Origin: Sphingobacterium sp. CZ-UAM
GTDB taxonomy: Bacteria > Bacteroidota > Bacteroidia > Sphingobacteriales > Sphingobacteriaceae
Assembly (NCBI RefSeq): GCF_002000245.1
Contig: NZ_MTCM01000007.1
Location: forward strand, 1-64,000
DNA: 64,000 bases
Direction of reading: 5' to 3'
The stretch's first letter is position 1; each line of letters opens with the position of its first letter. The notes beneath the pieces were generated by a model. That model was not told where the DNA came from, made no database searches, and saw only the letters and a list, made by a program, of their open reading frames with translations. A program made the position numbers and the translations under genes. Below, one piece after another: positions 25,989 to 35,598 of this stretch.

Positions 25989-27323
25989 TTAGCCATTCAA
26001 CATCTTGACGGCTAGTATATGTTTACATAACCCTCTTTTCCCCTGATGATTGGTAAACCAATTGCAGGTACACCGAAACTTATCTTCTTGAATGATCACA
26101 GTATGCTGTACACCTGACCCGTCAACTCTGGCTTCAATATAATCCGCCGTATTCTTGATAAATTGCACACCTGCCGTCGCAACTAGTTTTTTCGCATTTT
26201 TTAACCGTGGATTCAAGGCCAGAATACGTTCCATCTTAAACGGTAACCTTCTATAGTAATGCTGATGATTATGTAGATCATAACCTAACAGCCCGATAGA
26301 TGATAATGAAGCCGATAGGGTGTCCATCGTATCAAAGTCCACATCATGCTCTATGGAAAGCATTGTTGGATCAAATAACTCGTTGGATTTGAGTAGTCCG
26401 TTAACAGCATGGATCCATTCATCAGGCACGGCCTTAACCATATTTTCTAGTACATTACCCTCGCCCGAAAATCCGCGATAACTATCTGGTGACAAGGCAA
26501 GCGTCAGTCTCATTTTACCAAAGTCGGCTACAAACGCTGCGCTTTCACCTCCCTTTTCCTGATAAACAAGTAATCTATCTGCATATGTCAGCAATCCCTC
26601 CAATAAACGCAATCGCTGTATACCGCCAATACGTACCGCATCTCCTGTACTTATAGGCGAAAACACAAATCGGTTAGCCCTTTTTGTTAGATAGAACTCC
26701 CCTTTCACATTCCCTTTTGGAATGCCCTGAAACAATTGGATAAGTTGAATTTTATTTAACTCAAACTGTAGTTCCATGCCGGCTAGATAGAGTTGGACGG
26801 AAGTCAAACCTTTAATCCAACGTGGCGGCAAAGTCACTTTCTTTTCAGTCACCTTGGTTTTATCAGTACTAATGGCAACTTCATTGCTACCTACCCCCAA
26901 CACCATCTTTTCGGTCTTCTTGACAGCATTTAATGCATTGAGCATAGGTTCATTGAAATCCACATTGGTTGTTCCACTCGCGATAAACTCGCCATCAATA
27001 GCTTCCTCCAATAGATCCAGACGTGCATAAACACCGTTACAGGAAGAAAAGCCCTCGAAACGAATCTGATTGCTACCGGCTGAAACAATCGGATCCCGTA
27101 GACTCGGAGGTACAGGTCCGAAGCTCGATCGCACAACTTTCGACAGGGTCAACAAACATTTCGAAGTCAGTAAAGGATCGGTAAGGCTCCCCCAAAAGAA
27201 ACAGGGCACATTGGCGACTTCTGCCAGTTCCGACTGATGCGCCAATACTAATTGCTGTATGCCCGATTGCTGGGTCAGTTGTGAATTTCTTGCGTAGCTA
27301 ATCGCTAAATCTTGCTCGGCCAT
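25989..27323 (-). CDS. SWIM zinc-finger protein
   Basis: A 444-residue cytoplasmic protein whose C-terminus carries a SWIM zinc finger: CTCNW followed by GKRGLCKHILAVKML (CxC...CxH, about residues 418-438). SWIM domains bind nucleic acid or protein. The preceding 400 residues have no recognised catalytic motif; they contain a beta-rich middle part (PRWIKGLTSVQLYLAGMELQ). The gene starts 4 bp after the stop of the WGR/DUF6493 gene and is certainly in the same operon. In other bacteria SWIM and DUF6493 proteins are also neighbours, often with MoxR and VWA genes, which are absent here. Confidence 0.85.
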   Translation of the reverse strand: MAEQDLAISYARNSQLTQQSGIQQLVLAHQSELAEVANVPCFFWGSLTDPLLTSKCLLTLSKVVRSSFGPVPPSLRDPIVSAGSNQIRFEGFSSCNGVYARLDLLEEAIDGEFIASGTTNVDFNEPMLNALNAVKKTEKMVLGVGSNEVAISTDKTKVTEKKVTLPPRWIKGLTSVQLYLAGMELQFELNKIQLIQLFQGIPKGNVKGEFYLTKRANRFVFSPISTGDAVRIGGIQRLRLLEGLLTYADRLLVYQEKGGESAAFVADFGKMRLTLALSPDSYRGFSGEGNVLENMVKAVPDEWIHAVNGLLKSNELFDPTMLSIEHDVDFDTMDTLSASLSSIGLLGYDLHNHQHYYRRLPFKMERILALNPRLKNAKKLVATAGVQFIKNTADYIEARVDGSGVQHTVIIQEDKFRCTCNWFTNHQGKRGLCKHILAVKMLNG

Positions 27324-27327
27324 ATTG

Positions 27328-30300
27328 TTATTTTCTTATTTTTTTCAAAATAGGTTGTAAACTCTTATATATTTCCAGTTTCCCTAAAACCTGTTGCAGA
27401 CCTTCTGGAAAATTGTACTGCTCCTTGTTCATTAAATCGTAATAATATTCGATGATCTTTTTAAAATTAGTCGGCATCTTTTCGACAATGTTGTAATGAA
27501 CTAAAGCCACATCCAGTAACTGCAATAAGGCATTGTTATGCTTCGAAGATATATCCCGGCATTGCTCCAGAACTTCGACACATCGACCAATTGGCCCATA
27601 ACCATTGCTCAGAAGCATTCCTAAGTGTTTGCCTAATGCCGTAGTGTCCAGTCTATTTTCGTTAATCGCAGCCAAAATAACCTCGACAGCCATCGCGCGC
27701 ACCTCTTTCTCTTTGTTGAAAAGCGAAGTTGCCAAGTATAGATTGGACTGATCATCAAAATGAAAAAAATCGTTCAACATTTCTTGTAAGTAAGCAGCAG
27801 AAGATTTTCCGCCAATATCACTTTTGCTATTCAGCCCCATCGTCAAAAACATGGATAGACTTTCCGTATTCTGCGGCATCAAACTGTACATGTAGGGTAC
27901 ATCAGCCCTATACAAATAGTAAGACAATAAGCTATCATTTCCTCGGTTGAAAATATCTTTGTGATACAAAAAAGTCTCAACTCCCTGTTGGAAAGCAGGG
28001 AAATGATAGCTCAGCTTATCACCGTTATATACCTGCTCCGACTTTCTGGTCGTGTAATTATAACCGTTATAATAAGTAGGCTCTATTTTCAATGCCGGAC
28101 GGAATGGCTGGGCAGCAAAAGGAATATTCGCTAAAGGCTCCTTGGAAAATTCTTCAAAATAGGCATCCCGATGATGTGTACGTGCCGCGGTAGCCCATAC
28201 ACCAATCCAGTTCATGTGATCCGAATCTTTGGAAGACAATAAATTTTTAAGCCAGGATTGCTGCTGAACCTTCATCGGCTCCAAACCTAGGGCATAACCG
28301 ATCACATCTTGGACCTGCTGTTCCTTTATTTGTTCTATCAGTGTTTCAATTCTCTCTAGATCTTCACGGACTGTACGGCTCAGTGCTATGGACAAATCCA
28401 ATAAATTGATCTTCACTCCTGCTTCCTGATAGGCCAAAATACGCTGAACGAGAACGGTCGGTGCAATCCAGAATGGTTTATGTGTCGGCAGGCTCAACAG
28501 CGGCAGACGGATACCATCAATCCGATAACGCTGCAATAGCTCCAATTGGTTTCCCATCAGACTGACCCATTTCGAATAATTGTGATGCCGATCCTTATCT
28601 TTATACACTACCGAGGGTTTAAAGTACATATTAATAAAGGCCCCTGAAAAATGATTGTACCAGGAGGATTCACGATAGGCTCCTGTCAGCTGTTTGATAT
28701 ATGGCTCCAGTTGTATCTTATAGTCTGCGGGAAAAACAGCTGCCTGTTGCACCCAGGCATTCATCAGTATCTCCACCTGAACGGGATCCGAACCACCAAT
28801 GACTTCCCCCACCTTGAAAAATATTTCATTCCAGGTCTGTGGGTATTCATAAGCTTCGTTAAGGCACCGAACTACTGTTGGCTGATAGCTATAGCGTTCC
28901 GGGGATTGACCGTTCAGCTCTGCTAGGATTTCAGCTTCAGAATAGCCTTCTTCTTGCAAAAGATGCTTCAGGTCAACAGCCACTGTTCCCATCATTTGGG
29001 TCTTGTACATCTGAAGCTTTCCAGATAACTCTTCTGATGGTTTGGTCTGATTTTTTAAGATAAACTTGCTTGCTCTTTCTTGTAACTGTAGGTCTGAAAT
29101 CATAAATAGATCTGCTGCCAGGGAAACAAATCGCTCCTTCCATTCCGGTTTTTGCTTCAACAACTTATCAAATTGAATCAAAAGGGTCTTCAGGCTTGCC
29201 TTAACATCGCTCCGCATAAAAATTGCTTCAGCCCAATCCAAAAATTCCTGTAACTGAAAATCATGATGTGAGAAGAAAGGTTTTAGATACTCGATCACAA
29301 AATTGATCACAGCACTATGTTCAGCATGCAACAAAGGAAAGAACTTTTGCTGATGTTCAATCACTGTATTATCGGAAAGCTTCATCCGTTCGATAAGTTT
29401 TCTGAAATAGCTCTTTAGATTATTATTCCAGTTTTTGGTCTGAGACTCGAGCGCTCCGGTAATGATGAGTTCGGGATCAATTTTCCGATTGGTCAATAAG
29501 GTATCGAACACTTTATCCCATAACAGTTCATTGTCCGCATTATTATAATCATAATTCCAATAGGTGCTGTGAATCCCTGTTTCATAAGCAAATACCAGTG
29601 GAATATCCCGTTGGATCGTCAATTCGTCCGTTGTCAATTGTTCAAAAAACCTTTTCGATTCATAATTATTAAAACCGGAAATTGAACTTGCATAAAGTTC
29701 CGGTTCAAAATCAACATATCCCATTTGCTCCAAAAGACGGAGATTATCGTAATTGATCCGCTGCCAATCATTTTTACGAACCAACTGCAATAAATATCCG
29801 CCCAGCCAGTTCGGCTTGGCATAGGTTAGGATCTGCATGACATCCTTGCTCCTTGCCTGGTTCAAAAGTTCATGAAAAATATCCCAGTTACCGGCATCGG
29901 AGCCAGAAAAAGTGGCCAGAGCAAGTAATTTCACCGTACGTTGTTGTTCCTTGGTACCTCTTGTCCCCCAGTTGTACTGAGCCTTATTTTTAAATTCAGG
30001 ATCTTTGGAAAGATCACTGTAATCGACCCAATAGCGCTTGGCAGCACGAATTTCCTTTTTTAAAATTTCAAGGTTACCATTGGAATATTCTTCTAGAAAA
30101 GAGATGATATCTTCCGTCCTTGCCTCTTTGATAAGCAACTTCAGCGCTGCTACCGCCTCTTCTTTACGCTGGCCGGCAGCCGTGGGCTGTCTAACCGCTG
30201 ATCCCTTTTCCTTGCCATCGGCAGCTACGGTACCATCTTCTGAATAGCCTTTTTTAGTCTTCTCCGCAATTAGTTTTTCAGCATCCTTTAGACAGGCTTC

Positions 30301-30438
30301 TTCGGAGCCGAAGGCCTTACTTTTACTCTGTCCTGCCGTCCCATTTCGGCCATAGGTCACCGTATGTGTCGCACCAGTTGTCTCTATTTCCCAAAATTTG
30401 TCTGATGTACCGTCTATATACTTTAAATGCTTAAACAT
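27328..30438 (-). CDS. WGR-domain protein with DUF6493-like repeats
   Basis: A 1036-residue cytoplasmic protein. Residues 1-70 are a WGR domain (FKHLKYIDGTSDKFWEIE, TVTYGRNGTAGQ), the fold that in PARPs and MolR-type proteins contacts nucleic acid or other domains. The remainder is a long alpha-helical repeat array without enzyme motifs; the C-terminal part (NLYLATSLFNKEKEVRAMAV, then ILAAINENRLDTTALGKHLG) resembles DUF6493. It is the first gene of a two-gene operon with the SWIM protein. Function is unknown; a DNA- or RNA-transaction role is suggested only by the WGR and SWIM partners. Confidence 0.85.
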   Translation of the reverse strand: MFKHLKYIDGTSDKFWEIETTGATHTVTYGRNGTAGQSKSKAFGSEEACLKDAEKLIAEKTKKGYSEDGTVAADGKEKGSAVRQPTAAGQRKEEAVAALKLLIKEARTEDIISFLEEYSNGNLEILKKEIRAAKRYWVDYSDLSKDPEFKNKAQYNWGTRGTKEQQRTVKLLALATFSGSDAGNWDIFHELLNQARSKDVMQILTYAKPNWLGGYLLQLVRKNDWQRINYDNLRLLEQMGYVDFEPELYASSISGFNNYESKRFFEQLTTDELTIQRDIPLVFAYETGIHSTYWNYDYNNADNELLWDKVFDTLLTNRKIDPELIITGALESQTKNWNNNLKSYFRKLIERMKLSDNTVIEHQQKFFPLLHAEHSAVINFVIEYLKPFFSHHDFQLQEFLDWAEAIFMRSDVKASLKTLLIQFDKLLKQKPEWKERFVSLAADLFMISDLQLQERASKFILKNQTKPSEELSGKLQMYKTQMMGTVAVDLKHLLQEEGYSEAEILAELNGQSPERYSYQPTVVRCLNEAYEYPQTWNEIFFKVGEVIGGSDPVQVEILMNAWVQQAAVFPADYKIQLEPYIKQLTGAYRESSWYNHFSGAFINMYFKPSVVYKDKDRHHNYSKWVSLMGNQLELLQRYRIDGIRLPLLSLPTHKPFWIAPTVLVQRILAYQEAGVKINLLDLSIALSRTVREDLERIETLIEQIKEQQVQDVIGYALGLEPMKVQQQSWLKNLLSSKDSDHMNWIGVWATAARTHHRDAYFEEFSKEPLANIPFAAQPFRPALKIEPTYYNGYNYTTRKSEQVYNGDKLSYHFPAFQQGVETFLYHKDIFNRGNDSLLSYYLYRADVPYMYSLMPQNTESLSMFLTMGLNSKSDIGGKSSAAYLQEMLNDFFHFDDQSNLYLATSLFNKEKEVRAMAVEVILAAINENRLDTTALGKHLGMLLSNGYGPIGRCVEVLEQCRDISSKHNNALLQLLDVALVHYNIVEKMPTNFKKIIEYYYDLMNKEQYNFPEGLQQVLGKLEIYKSLQPILKKIRK

Positions 30439-30666
30439 TTTTCCTTAAGGTATTATAAATTCTTTTCTGTGATGCTTAAATATAGGAAATTTAAACAGAA
30501 CGGTACCGCTTATTTTTCACTTAAGAGATAATAATCCTACTTTACAGGCTGGAAAATACATTTTATCAAAGAACCTGAGATTTTATCTACGAGTATTAAG
30601 CATTTAAAAGCATTTACTTTAATTCCTTATCAAAAAAGCGTATATTAAACATAAAATCACAGTCAT

Positions 30667-31548
30667 ATGATACGTATATATATCCTATTTAGTTTTGCCT
30701 TGTTGCTTTCCAGCATTACCGTAAAAGCTGAATTTTCAACTGATAAAAACCGTTTCAAACAAGGATCAGATACACTTTCGAATAACATAAAAAATTACAT
30801 TACCAAGCTGGCAATCTTAGAAGGTTTAGATAAAAGCTCTATTCAGATTAAAGTAGATCCCTGGGGAGAAGTTACCATTTCTGATAAATGGCGTAAAAGC
30901 GTAAAATATAGCAAAAGCTATGGCGGCGGTGATTATGCAACAAAAGATAAATATGGTGCAACAACAATAATAAAAGAGGACTTTTCGGGAAATATTATAG
31001 TAAAAGACGAGAACGGAAATGAGACCATAGTCCGGAAAAACAACAATGGTGATTTCGACATTCCAAATCTGGACAGAAATCCTTCCACAATCGCGAAAAA
31101 CATCTATGGTAACTTAGAGATGTACGACAATAAAGGCAATGTAACGACTATATCAAAAAATATTTTCGGTGATTTAGAAATACGTGACAACAATGGAAAC
31201 AGCAGTACAATATCAAAAAATGTTCTAGGCGATCTGGAAATCTCTGATAATAAAGGGAACCGTACCTCTGTATCAAAGGATGTGCTGGGTAACCTTAATA
31301 TAGAAAGTAGTAATGGTAAACGTACATCTGTAACAACAGATATCTTAGGGAACAAAACAATTGATGATAATAGAGGAAATCGTATTACTGTAAGAAAAGA
31401 TATATTTGGAAACTACGAAGCAAGTGACAACCATGGTAACAATGCGTCAATTAAAAAGGATATTTTTGGGAAAATAATCGTTGACGACCCGAAAGGAATT
31501 TTGGAGACCATAAAACTTCAGTTAGTCGAAGAGTTAATGAAGAAATAA
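30667..31548 (+). CDS. Secreted protein of ten 20-residue tandem repeats
   Basis: A 293-residue protein with a signal peptide (IYILFSFALLLSSITVKA) and an N-terminal segment of about 70 residues. Residues 94-293 are ten 20-residue repeats in near-perfect register, with consensus DNxGNxTTISKNIFGDLEI; starts fall at about 94, 114, 135, 154, 174, 194, 214, 234, 254 and 274. Each unit has the D-N-x-G-N turn, a T/S-I-S-K strand and an L/F-G-D/N-L-E-I strand, suggesting a beta-solenoid or stacked beta structure. There is no cysteine. It is AT-rich relative to neighbours and followed by a start-less gene tail and an immunity-like gene. Function unknown; a binding or adhesion role is only a guess. Confidence 0.8.
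   Translation: MIRIYILFSFALLLSSITVKAEFSTDKNRFKQGSDTLSNNIKNYITKLAILEGLDKSSIQIKVDPWGEVTISDKWRKSVKYSKSYGGGDYATKDKYGATTIIKEDFSGNIIVKDENGNETIVRKNNNGDFDIPNLDRNPSTIAKNIYGNLEMYDNKGNVTTISKNIFGDLEIRDNNGNSSTISKNVLGDLEISDNKGNRTSVSKDVLGNLNIESSNGKRTSVTTDILGNKTIDDNRGNRITVRKDIFGNYEASDNHGNNASIKKDIFGKIIVDDPKGILETIKLQLVEELMKK
30946..31545 (+). repeat. 60-bp coding tandem repeats (about 10 units)
   Basis: The DNA encoding residues 94-293 of the repeat protein has a 60-bp period. Units are diverged at DNA level but share GGTGATTTAGAAAT-like and GATAATAAAGG-like segments, so copy number may vary between strains. Confidence 0.7.
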
Positions 31549-31553
31549 TTTTT

Positions 31554-31730
31554 TGCTTACAGTTTTCTGATTTTATACAGAAAGCTGTAAGCAATGGGAG
31601 CTTCGTCACTCATGTAGGAGGAGATAATGAAGCTTGTACTTTCGATGATAAATCCCCAAAAACAACTGGACATATGAGATTCATCACAAATGACGTTAAT
31701 GGACAAAATAGATTTTATACCACTGATTGA
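31554..31730 (+). pseudogene. Start-less gene tail, possibly the C-terminus of a toxin
   Basis: A frame without a start codon reads DFIQKAVSNGSFVTHVGGDN, then EACTFDDKSPKTTGHMRFIT, then NDVNGQNRFYTTD and a stop at 31728-31730. Its composition is protein-like and it is in the -1 frame of the repeat-protein gene, which stops just upstream, so it is either a frameshifted extension or the last part of a separate, largely deleted gene. It overlaps the next gene by 41 bp, as toxin and immunity genes often do. No family match is claimed. Confidence 0.4.
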
Positions 31731-32349
31731 GCTTCCTACCATAAAGGACCTTCAAAGCAACATAGTACCTGTGGGAACTGCATTTACGAATACAAAAGAA
31801 TGGGACCTATATCAAGAAAATGAATTAAGGAAAAACTATATTGATATCCCGCCTCCAATCACAACAGGAATTTATCAATATCGACTTTTTGACATTAAGA
31901 TCGAGGATTTAAGAACAATAATCAAACTACATATTGGAGACATGCCCATAAAAGACGCTTGCTCACTATTTGGCGGGTACGCAATTTGTATTAATGGACA
32001 AGTCGAATTGTATCCTCAATGCTGTGGTCTCTTAGAAGAAATCCAACAATGGAAAAAATTGCTAAATGAAAATTTCGAAGATTTTTTCCTATTGGAGTGC
32101 CATCCTTCCCCCCTAATCACCAAAAATCAACAAAGAATTACCATTTTCTGCTACGATAAATATGAGCCTTTCTTTCCATATTTTGCAAAAAATAAAATCG
32201 AACTTGATTATCAAACAACAAAAAATGCCTTCATCACCCTGCTAAGTCAACTGCATGCTTTCTCCGAAAAATTGGACACCTTAGCGGTAGAATTTAAGTT
32301 AAATCATATTGCGAATATCTTGATTTGGGGAAGGAATGAAAAGGAATAA
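31690..32349 (+). CDS. Cytoplasmic protein of unknown function, possible immunity protein
   Basis: A 219-residue soluble protein without signal peptide or membrane helix. It has a glycine/cysteine-bearing core (FGGYAICINGQVELYPQCC) and WKKLLNENFEDFFLLECHPS, a pattern reminiscent of immunity-type proteins found beside Bacteroidota polymorphic toxins, but I cannot name a family. The start could be 31690 or the Met at 31699. It overlaps the end of the start-less gene tail by 41 bp and is AT-rich. The immunity role rests on context and is uncertain. Confidence 0.6.
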   Translation: MTLMDKIDFIPLIELPTIKDLQSNIVPVGTAFTNTKEWDLYQENELRKNYIDIPPPITTGIYQYRLFDIKIEDLRTIIKLHIGDMPIKDACSLFGGYAICINGQVELYPQCCGLLEEIQQWKKLLNENFEDFFLLECHPSPLITKNQQRITIFCYDKYEPFFPYFAKNKIELDYQTTKNAFITLLSQLHAFSEKLDTLAVEFKLNHIANILIWGRNEKE

Positions 32350-32479
32350 TCTCTCGAAGAAACTTAATATCAATAGACTAAAAGATAAGTTTGAAAATCT
32401 GAGCTTCGCTGAACAAAAAAAATTACCCATAAGGTCTAAGATCAGAAAATCGATTAGAATCAATTCCCGAAAAATTTAA
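32336..32479 (+). CDS. Possible short basic peptide
   Basis: A 47-codon frame begins inside the last codons of the preceding gene (14-bp overlap) and encodes a very basic peptide (MKRNNLSKKLNINRLKDKFE, then NLSFAEQKKLPIRSKIRKS). Its overlap with the previous gene is the only positive sign; it may be spurious or a gene remnant. Confidence 0.25.
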   Translation: MKRNNLSKKLNINRLKDKFENLSFAEQKKLPIRSKIRKSIRINSRKI

Positions 32480-32643
32480 GATTTCCAAAAGAAGATTAAA
32501 ATTCCTAAAATTGCATGCTCATTTTGACAGAATCTGTTTCGATAGATTTAACATTAACTTATCTCTTCGCTAGATCCGGACATAAGAAAATTAGTCAAAA
32601 CTGTTGCTACAGTAGAGTGAAAAATTAAAACATAAAGAATAAG

Positions 32644-33171
32644 ATGAAAAAGGTACTATTTTTTCTATTACTGATACCTTTCTGGGCAAGTGCTCAGCAG
32701 CAAAATATCCAGGACTTTGTCGTAAAAGAGAATCTTTCCAAAAACGGAAAGCTCGCGGTTGTCGCTTTAGATTCACTGGGCAATACCAATGAGACCATCA
32801 ATGGAAACTACATGTTTACCATCAACGGTTTCTCTCAGGCGCTCCAATTTCACGATGGTGTAGCTGTTCCAGATCAAAAAATCGAATCGTCTACCTTTGT
32901 ATTTTTTAATCACAAAAACCAAGAAAAATCCAAAGGACGCCTGTTTTATATCTATAAGACTGATAGCGGACTTTCCCCCTTTGCTATCAGCGGATTGATG
33001 TTTTTAATCATTCCTGCCATTGTATTGGGTATCGCCTATATGTTTAAAAAAGTGATTATGACTGCCATTGCACTGGCAATCGTTTTCTTTATATTCAATC
33101 ACTCACAGGGATTAGATTTAAGTAAGGTTTTTGAATCAATTTTCTCCAGTCTAAAGAATCTTATAGGCTAG
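32644..33171 (+). CDS. Exported small protein with C-terminal membrane helices, function unknown
   Basis: A 175-residue protein with a signal peptide (KKVLFFLLLIPFWASAQQQ), a mature segment of about 85 residues with beta character (YMFTINGFSQALQFHDG), and then two adjacent hydrophobic helices (AISGLMFLIIPAIVLGIAYM and VIMTAIALAIVFFIF) ending in a short amphipathic tail. No known motif. It is convergent with tamL. Function unknown. Confidence 0.65.
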   Translation: MKKVLFFLLLIPFWASAQQQNIQDFVVKENLSKNGKLAVVALDSLGNTNETINGNYMFTINGFSQALQFHDGVAVPDQKIESSTFVFFNHKNQEKSKGRLFYIYKTDSGLSPFAISGLMFLIIPAIVLGIAYMFKKVIMTAIALAIVFFIFNHSQGLDLSKVFESIFSSLKNLIG

Positions 33172-33238
33172 CAGCCAATATCGGTATATCAAAATCGTAA
33201 TTTCCCTTGTTAAGCGAATTATAATCAATGATCGCTCC

Positions 33239-35590
33239 CTAAAATGGCATACCGATTCCAAAATTGTACTGTATAAAATTATAACGGTCCGGTCTATGGG
33301 TTTGATAATATTGTTCTTTAAATTCTTTTGAATCAAAGAAATTCTTGATAACCCATTGATTGCTTCCCGAAAACTGGGGATCTTTGACCTTTAATCCCGC
33401 ATCTAAACGGATGACAAAGTAATCTGAATCAAAGCGAAGTCCAAAACCGGTACCTATTGCTACCTGTCCAAGAAATTTATTGAATTTAAATTCACCACCG
33501 GGATTTAGTTCCTCATCTTTTTTCAGGCGCCATACATTTCCCATATCAAGAAAAGTTGCTCCGTTCATTTTGGCTCCCAAAAAATTATTTAAGATACGAA
33601 ACCTATATTCAGCATTTGCTTCCAATTTAATCTCGCCCAATTGATCGAGATTACGCAAATTGAGCCGTAGATCTTCACTTAGATTCTGTCTATTATATGC
33701 TCCCGGGCCGAGTGTACGTGCTTGCCAAGCCCGAATCCCATTCATTCCACCACTGTAAAAACTTTTTTCAAAGATCAGCAACTTTGAATTGTTTCCATAC
33801 GGAATAGCAATTCCCGGATTAAAGCGGAAAACAAACTGTCTGTTTCCGCCCAGGTTACGGTACAAACGATAATCAAATTCAGTTTTCGCATATTGTAGGA
33901 ACGGTACACCAAAGATCTTTTTCTCGCCATCGGCATTCGTCGGTAGCTTAGCCATGCTACTGATCAGATCCAGCACATTACCACTGAGATCCACCGTACC
34001 CCTGAAATACTGAAAATCTTCTTTACTGGTCAACTTTTTTCCGTTCAGGATAAAAGTATACTGTGTTCCCAAACCGAAATATTGGCGGTCATTACTGCGC
34101 ACATACAATTGATACCCCCCCTGTTCAAGGTTTTTCCTAAAATTTGTGTCCAATCGCCCATCGCGGTACTCCAATACGATTGGTGTAAAACTATGATATT
34201 TGTTTTCCGTTTCATACCAGGAGTAATTCAGTGACGTAATAAAATAACGGTTAGAATATGTCCGATCCTGATCAAACAACTGAAGCGTCATCGAATAGGT
34301 CGTTTTGGGTAAACCAAATTTTCCGCCTGGATTAATATGAAAAGGTACCATGAGTCGTGGGATAACCAAATTCACACCCGCCTGAAAATCATTGTTGAAA
34401 ATCTTGCTGGACAGCCCCCCTGCCAGACGCGGATCAAACAGTACACCATATCTTAACTTGACCTCCAGCTGCTCGGAACCGCCAAAAATATTGCGCTGCG
34501 AAAATGTATTCCCTATGTTAAAACCGCTCATCCCCGAACTAAACGTATACTCCCCTTCGATCTGGTTGCCCATACGTGGACGTGGTACGAAATCATAGTG
34601 AACATCAAGCTTATTAGAGTCTTTTTTTACGAACTGTATTTTCACCGACCGAAAACCATTCATTTCATATAAACGATCATAAGACTTGTTCTCTTCAGCC
34701 AAGGAATAGTAATTTCCAGACCGCAAATACATATATCGCTCCAACGGTTTCCACCGAAAGCTATTGGTCTCGTCAACAAAAAGAAGTCGCTTGGTTGAAT
34801 CGCTTATACGACGGGGCGGTTTCTTCGACATGACCCCATAATTCCTAATAGTCATATATACACTATCAATTTGATACTTTTTATGTATCGTTGAATCGCT
34901 GGGATTTTCAACATTTATTTTTAGGTCAATTAAATTACCGTTCAACGTAGAGTCTATACCGACACGCATGTATTGCCGTAAATAATCGTAGTAACCATTG
35001 TTGCGCAAGACAACATAAAGCTTTTCACGTTCATCCAACAATTTAGCAGCATCGTATTGGGTATTGGGCTTGACTTTTGTTTTGGGCAGAATATCCCGAT
35101 CAAAGAACCACTTCGCATCAGCATGCTCATACGTCCGCTCGATGTTCCTAATATGATAGGCGCTTCCTTCATTAACCTTAAAATTGATATGGGCTCTTTT
35201 TTTGTTCACGGTGATTTCGGGACTGACTTTGGCGTTAAAATATCCCTTGGTAAATAAAAAGCGGCGGATCTGGTTGGCGGAGAGGTCCACCATCGCCGAG
35301 TCCAACAAATGGGGTGGCTCACCAACATTCCGTATTTTCTTGGTCTTGTAGCGTCCTTTTTTTGTATTGAAAGTATTATAAATAAAGAGATTTACCCTTG
35401 AATTTGGTTTTATCTGATTGGAAATATAGGTTTCAGAAGATTCTTTCAATGCTGGTGAAACGCCGGAAATCTGTATTTTTGTAACCAGAGCCTGGTCATC
35501 ATCGATATATTTTGAAGATCGGCAAGATGCAAAAAATAGCATCAAAAGCATTATACTTGCAAATCCGATAAAACGAGGATACTTAATCAT
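33239..35590 (-). CDS. tamL: BamA-like outer-membrane lipoprotein TamL
   Basis: A BamA-superfamily outer-membrane assembly protein. The start is taken at the Met giving MIKYPRFIGFASIMLLMLFF with lipobox FFASC, so it is a lipoprotein like TamL; an upstream in-frame Met at 35608 would overlap the divergent methyltransferase gene. POTRA-type repeats follow (GYFNAKVSPEITVNKKRAHI, then NNGYYDY), then a C-terminal beta-barrel with FSGGMNGIRAWQARTLGPG-like lid elements, ending in the aromatic signature NFGIGMPF. About 780 residues fits. TamL works with an inner-membrane TamB, which is not in this window. Confidence 0.88.
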   Translation of the reverse strand: MIKYPRFIGFASIMLLMLFFASCRSSKYIDDDQALVTKIQISGVSPALKESSETYISNQIKPNSRVNLFIYNTFNTKKGRYKTKKIRNVGEPPHLLDSAMVDLSANQIRRFLFTKGYFNAKVSPEITVNKKRAHINFKVNEGSAYHIRNIERTYEHADAKWFFDRDILPKTKVKPNTQYDAAKLLDEREKLYVVLRNNGYYDYLRQYMRVGIDSTLNGNLIDLKINVENPSDSTIHKKYQIDSVYMTIRNYGVMSKKPPRRISDSTKRLLFVDETNSFRWKPLERYMYLRSGNYYSLAEENKSYDRLYEMNGFRSVKIQFVKKDSNKLDVHYDFVPRPRMGNQIEGEYTFSSGMSGFNIGNTFSQRNIFGGSEQLEVKLRYGVLFDPRLAGGLSSKIFNNDFQAGVNLVIPRLMVPFHINPGGKFGLPKTTYSMTLQLFDQDRTYSNRYFITSLNYSWYETENKYHSFTPIVLEYRDGRLDTNFRKNLEQGGYQLYVRSNDRQYFGLGTQYTFILNGKKLTSKEDFQYFRGTVDLSGNVLDLISSMAKLPTNADGEKKIFGVPFLQYAKTEFDYRLYRNLGGNRQFVFRFNPGIAIPYGNNSKLLIFEKSFYSGGMNGIRAWQARTLGPGAYNRQNLSEDLRLNLRNLDQLGEIKLEANAEYRFRILNNFLGAKMNGATFLDMGNVWRLKKDEELNPGGEFKFNKFLGQVAIGTGFGLRFDSDYFVIRLDAGLKVKDPQFSGSNQWVIKNFFDSKEFKEQYYQTHRPDRYNFIQYNFGIGMPF

Positions 35591-35598
35591 CAATAAAA

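Noticed and set aside
31542-31556. Programmed frameshift joining the repeat protein to the downstream tail
   Set aside because: The sequence before the stop (ATGAAGAAATAA) is not a canonical slippery heptamer; a deletion or separate gene tail is simpler.
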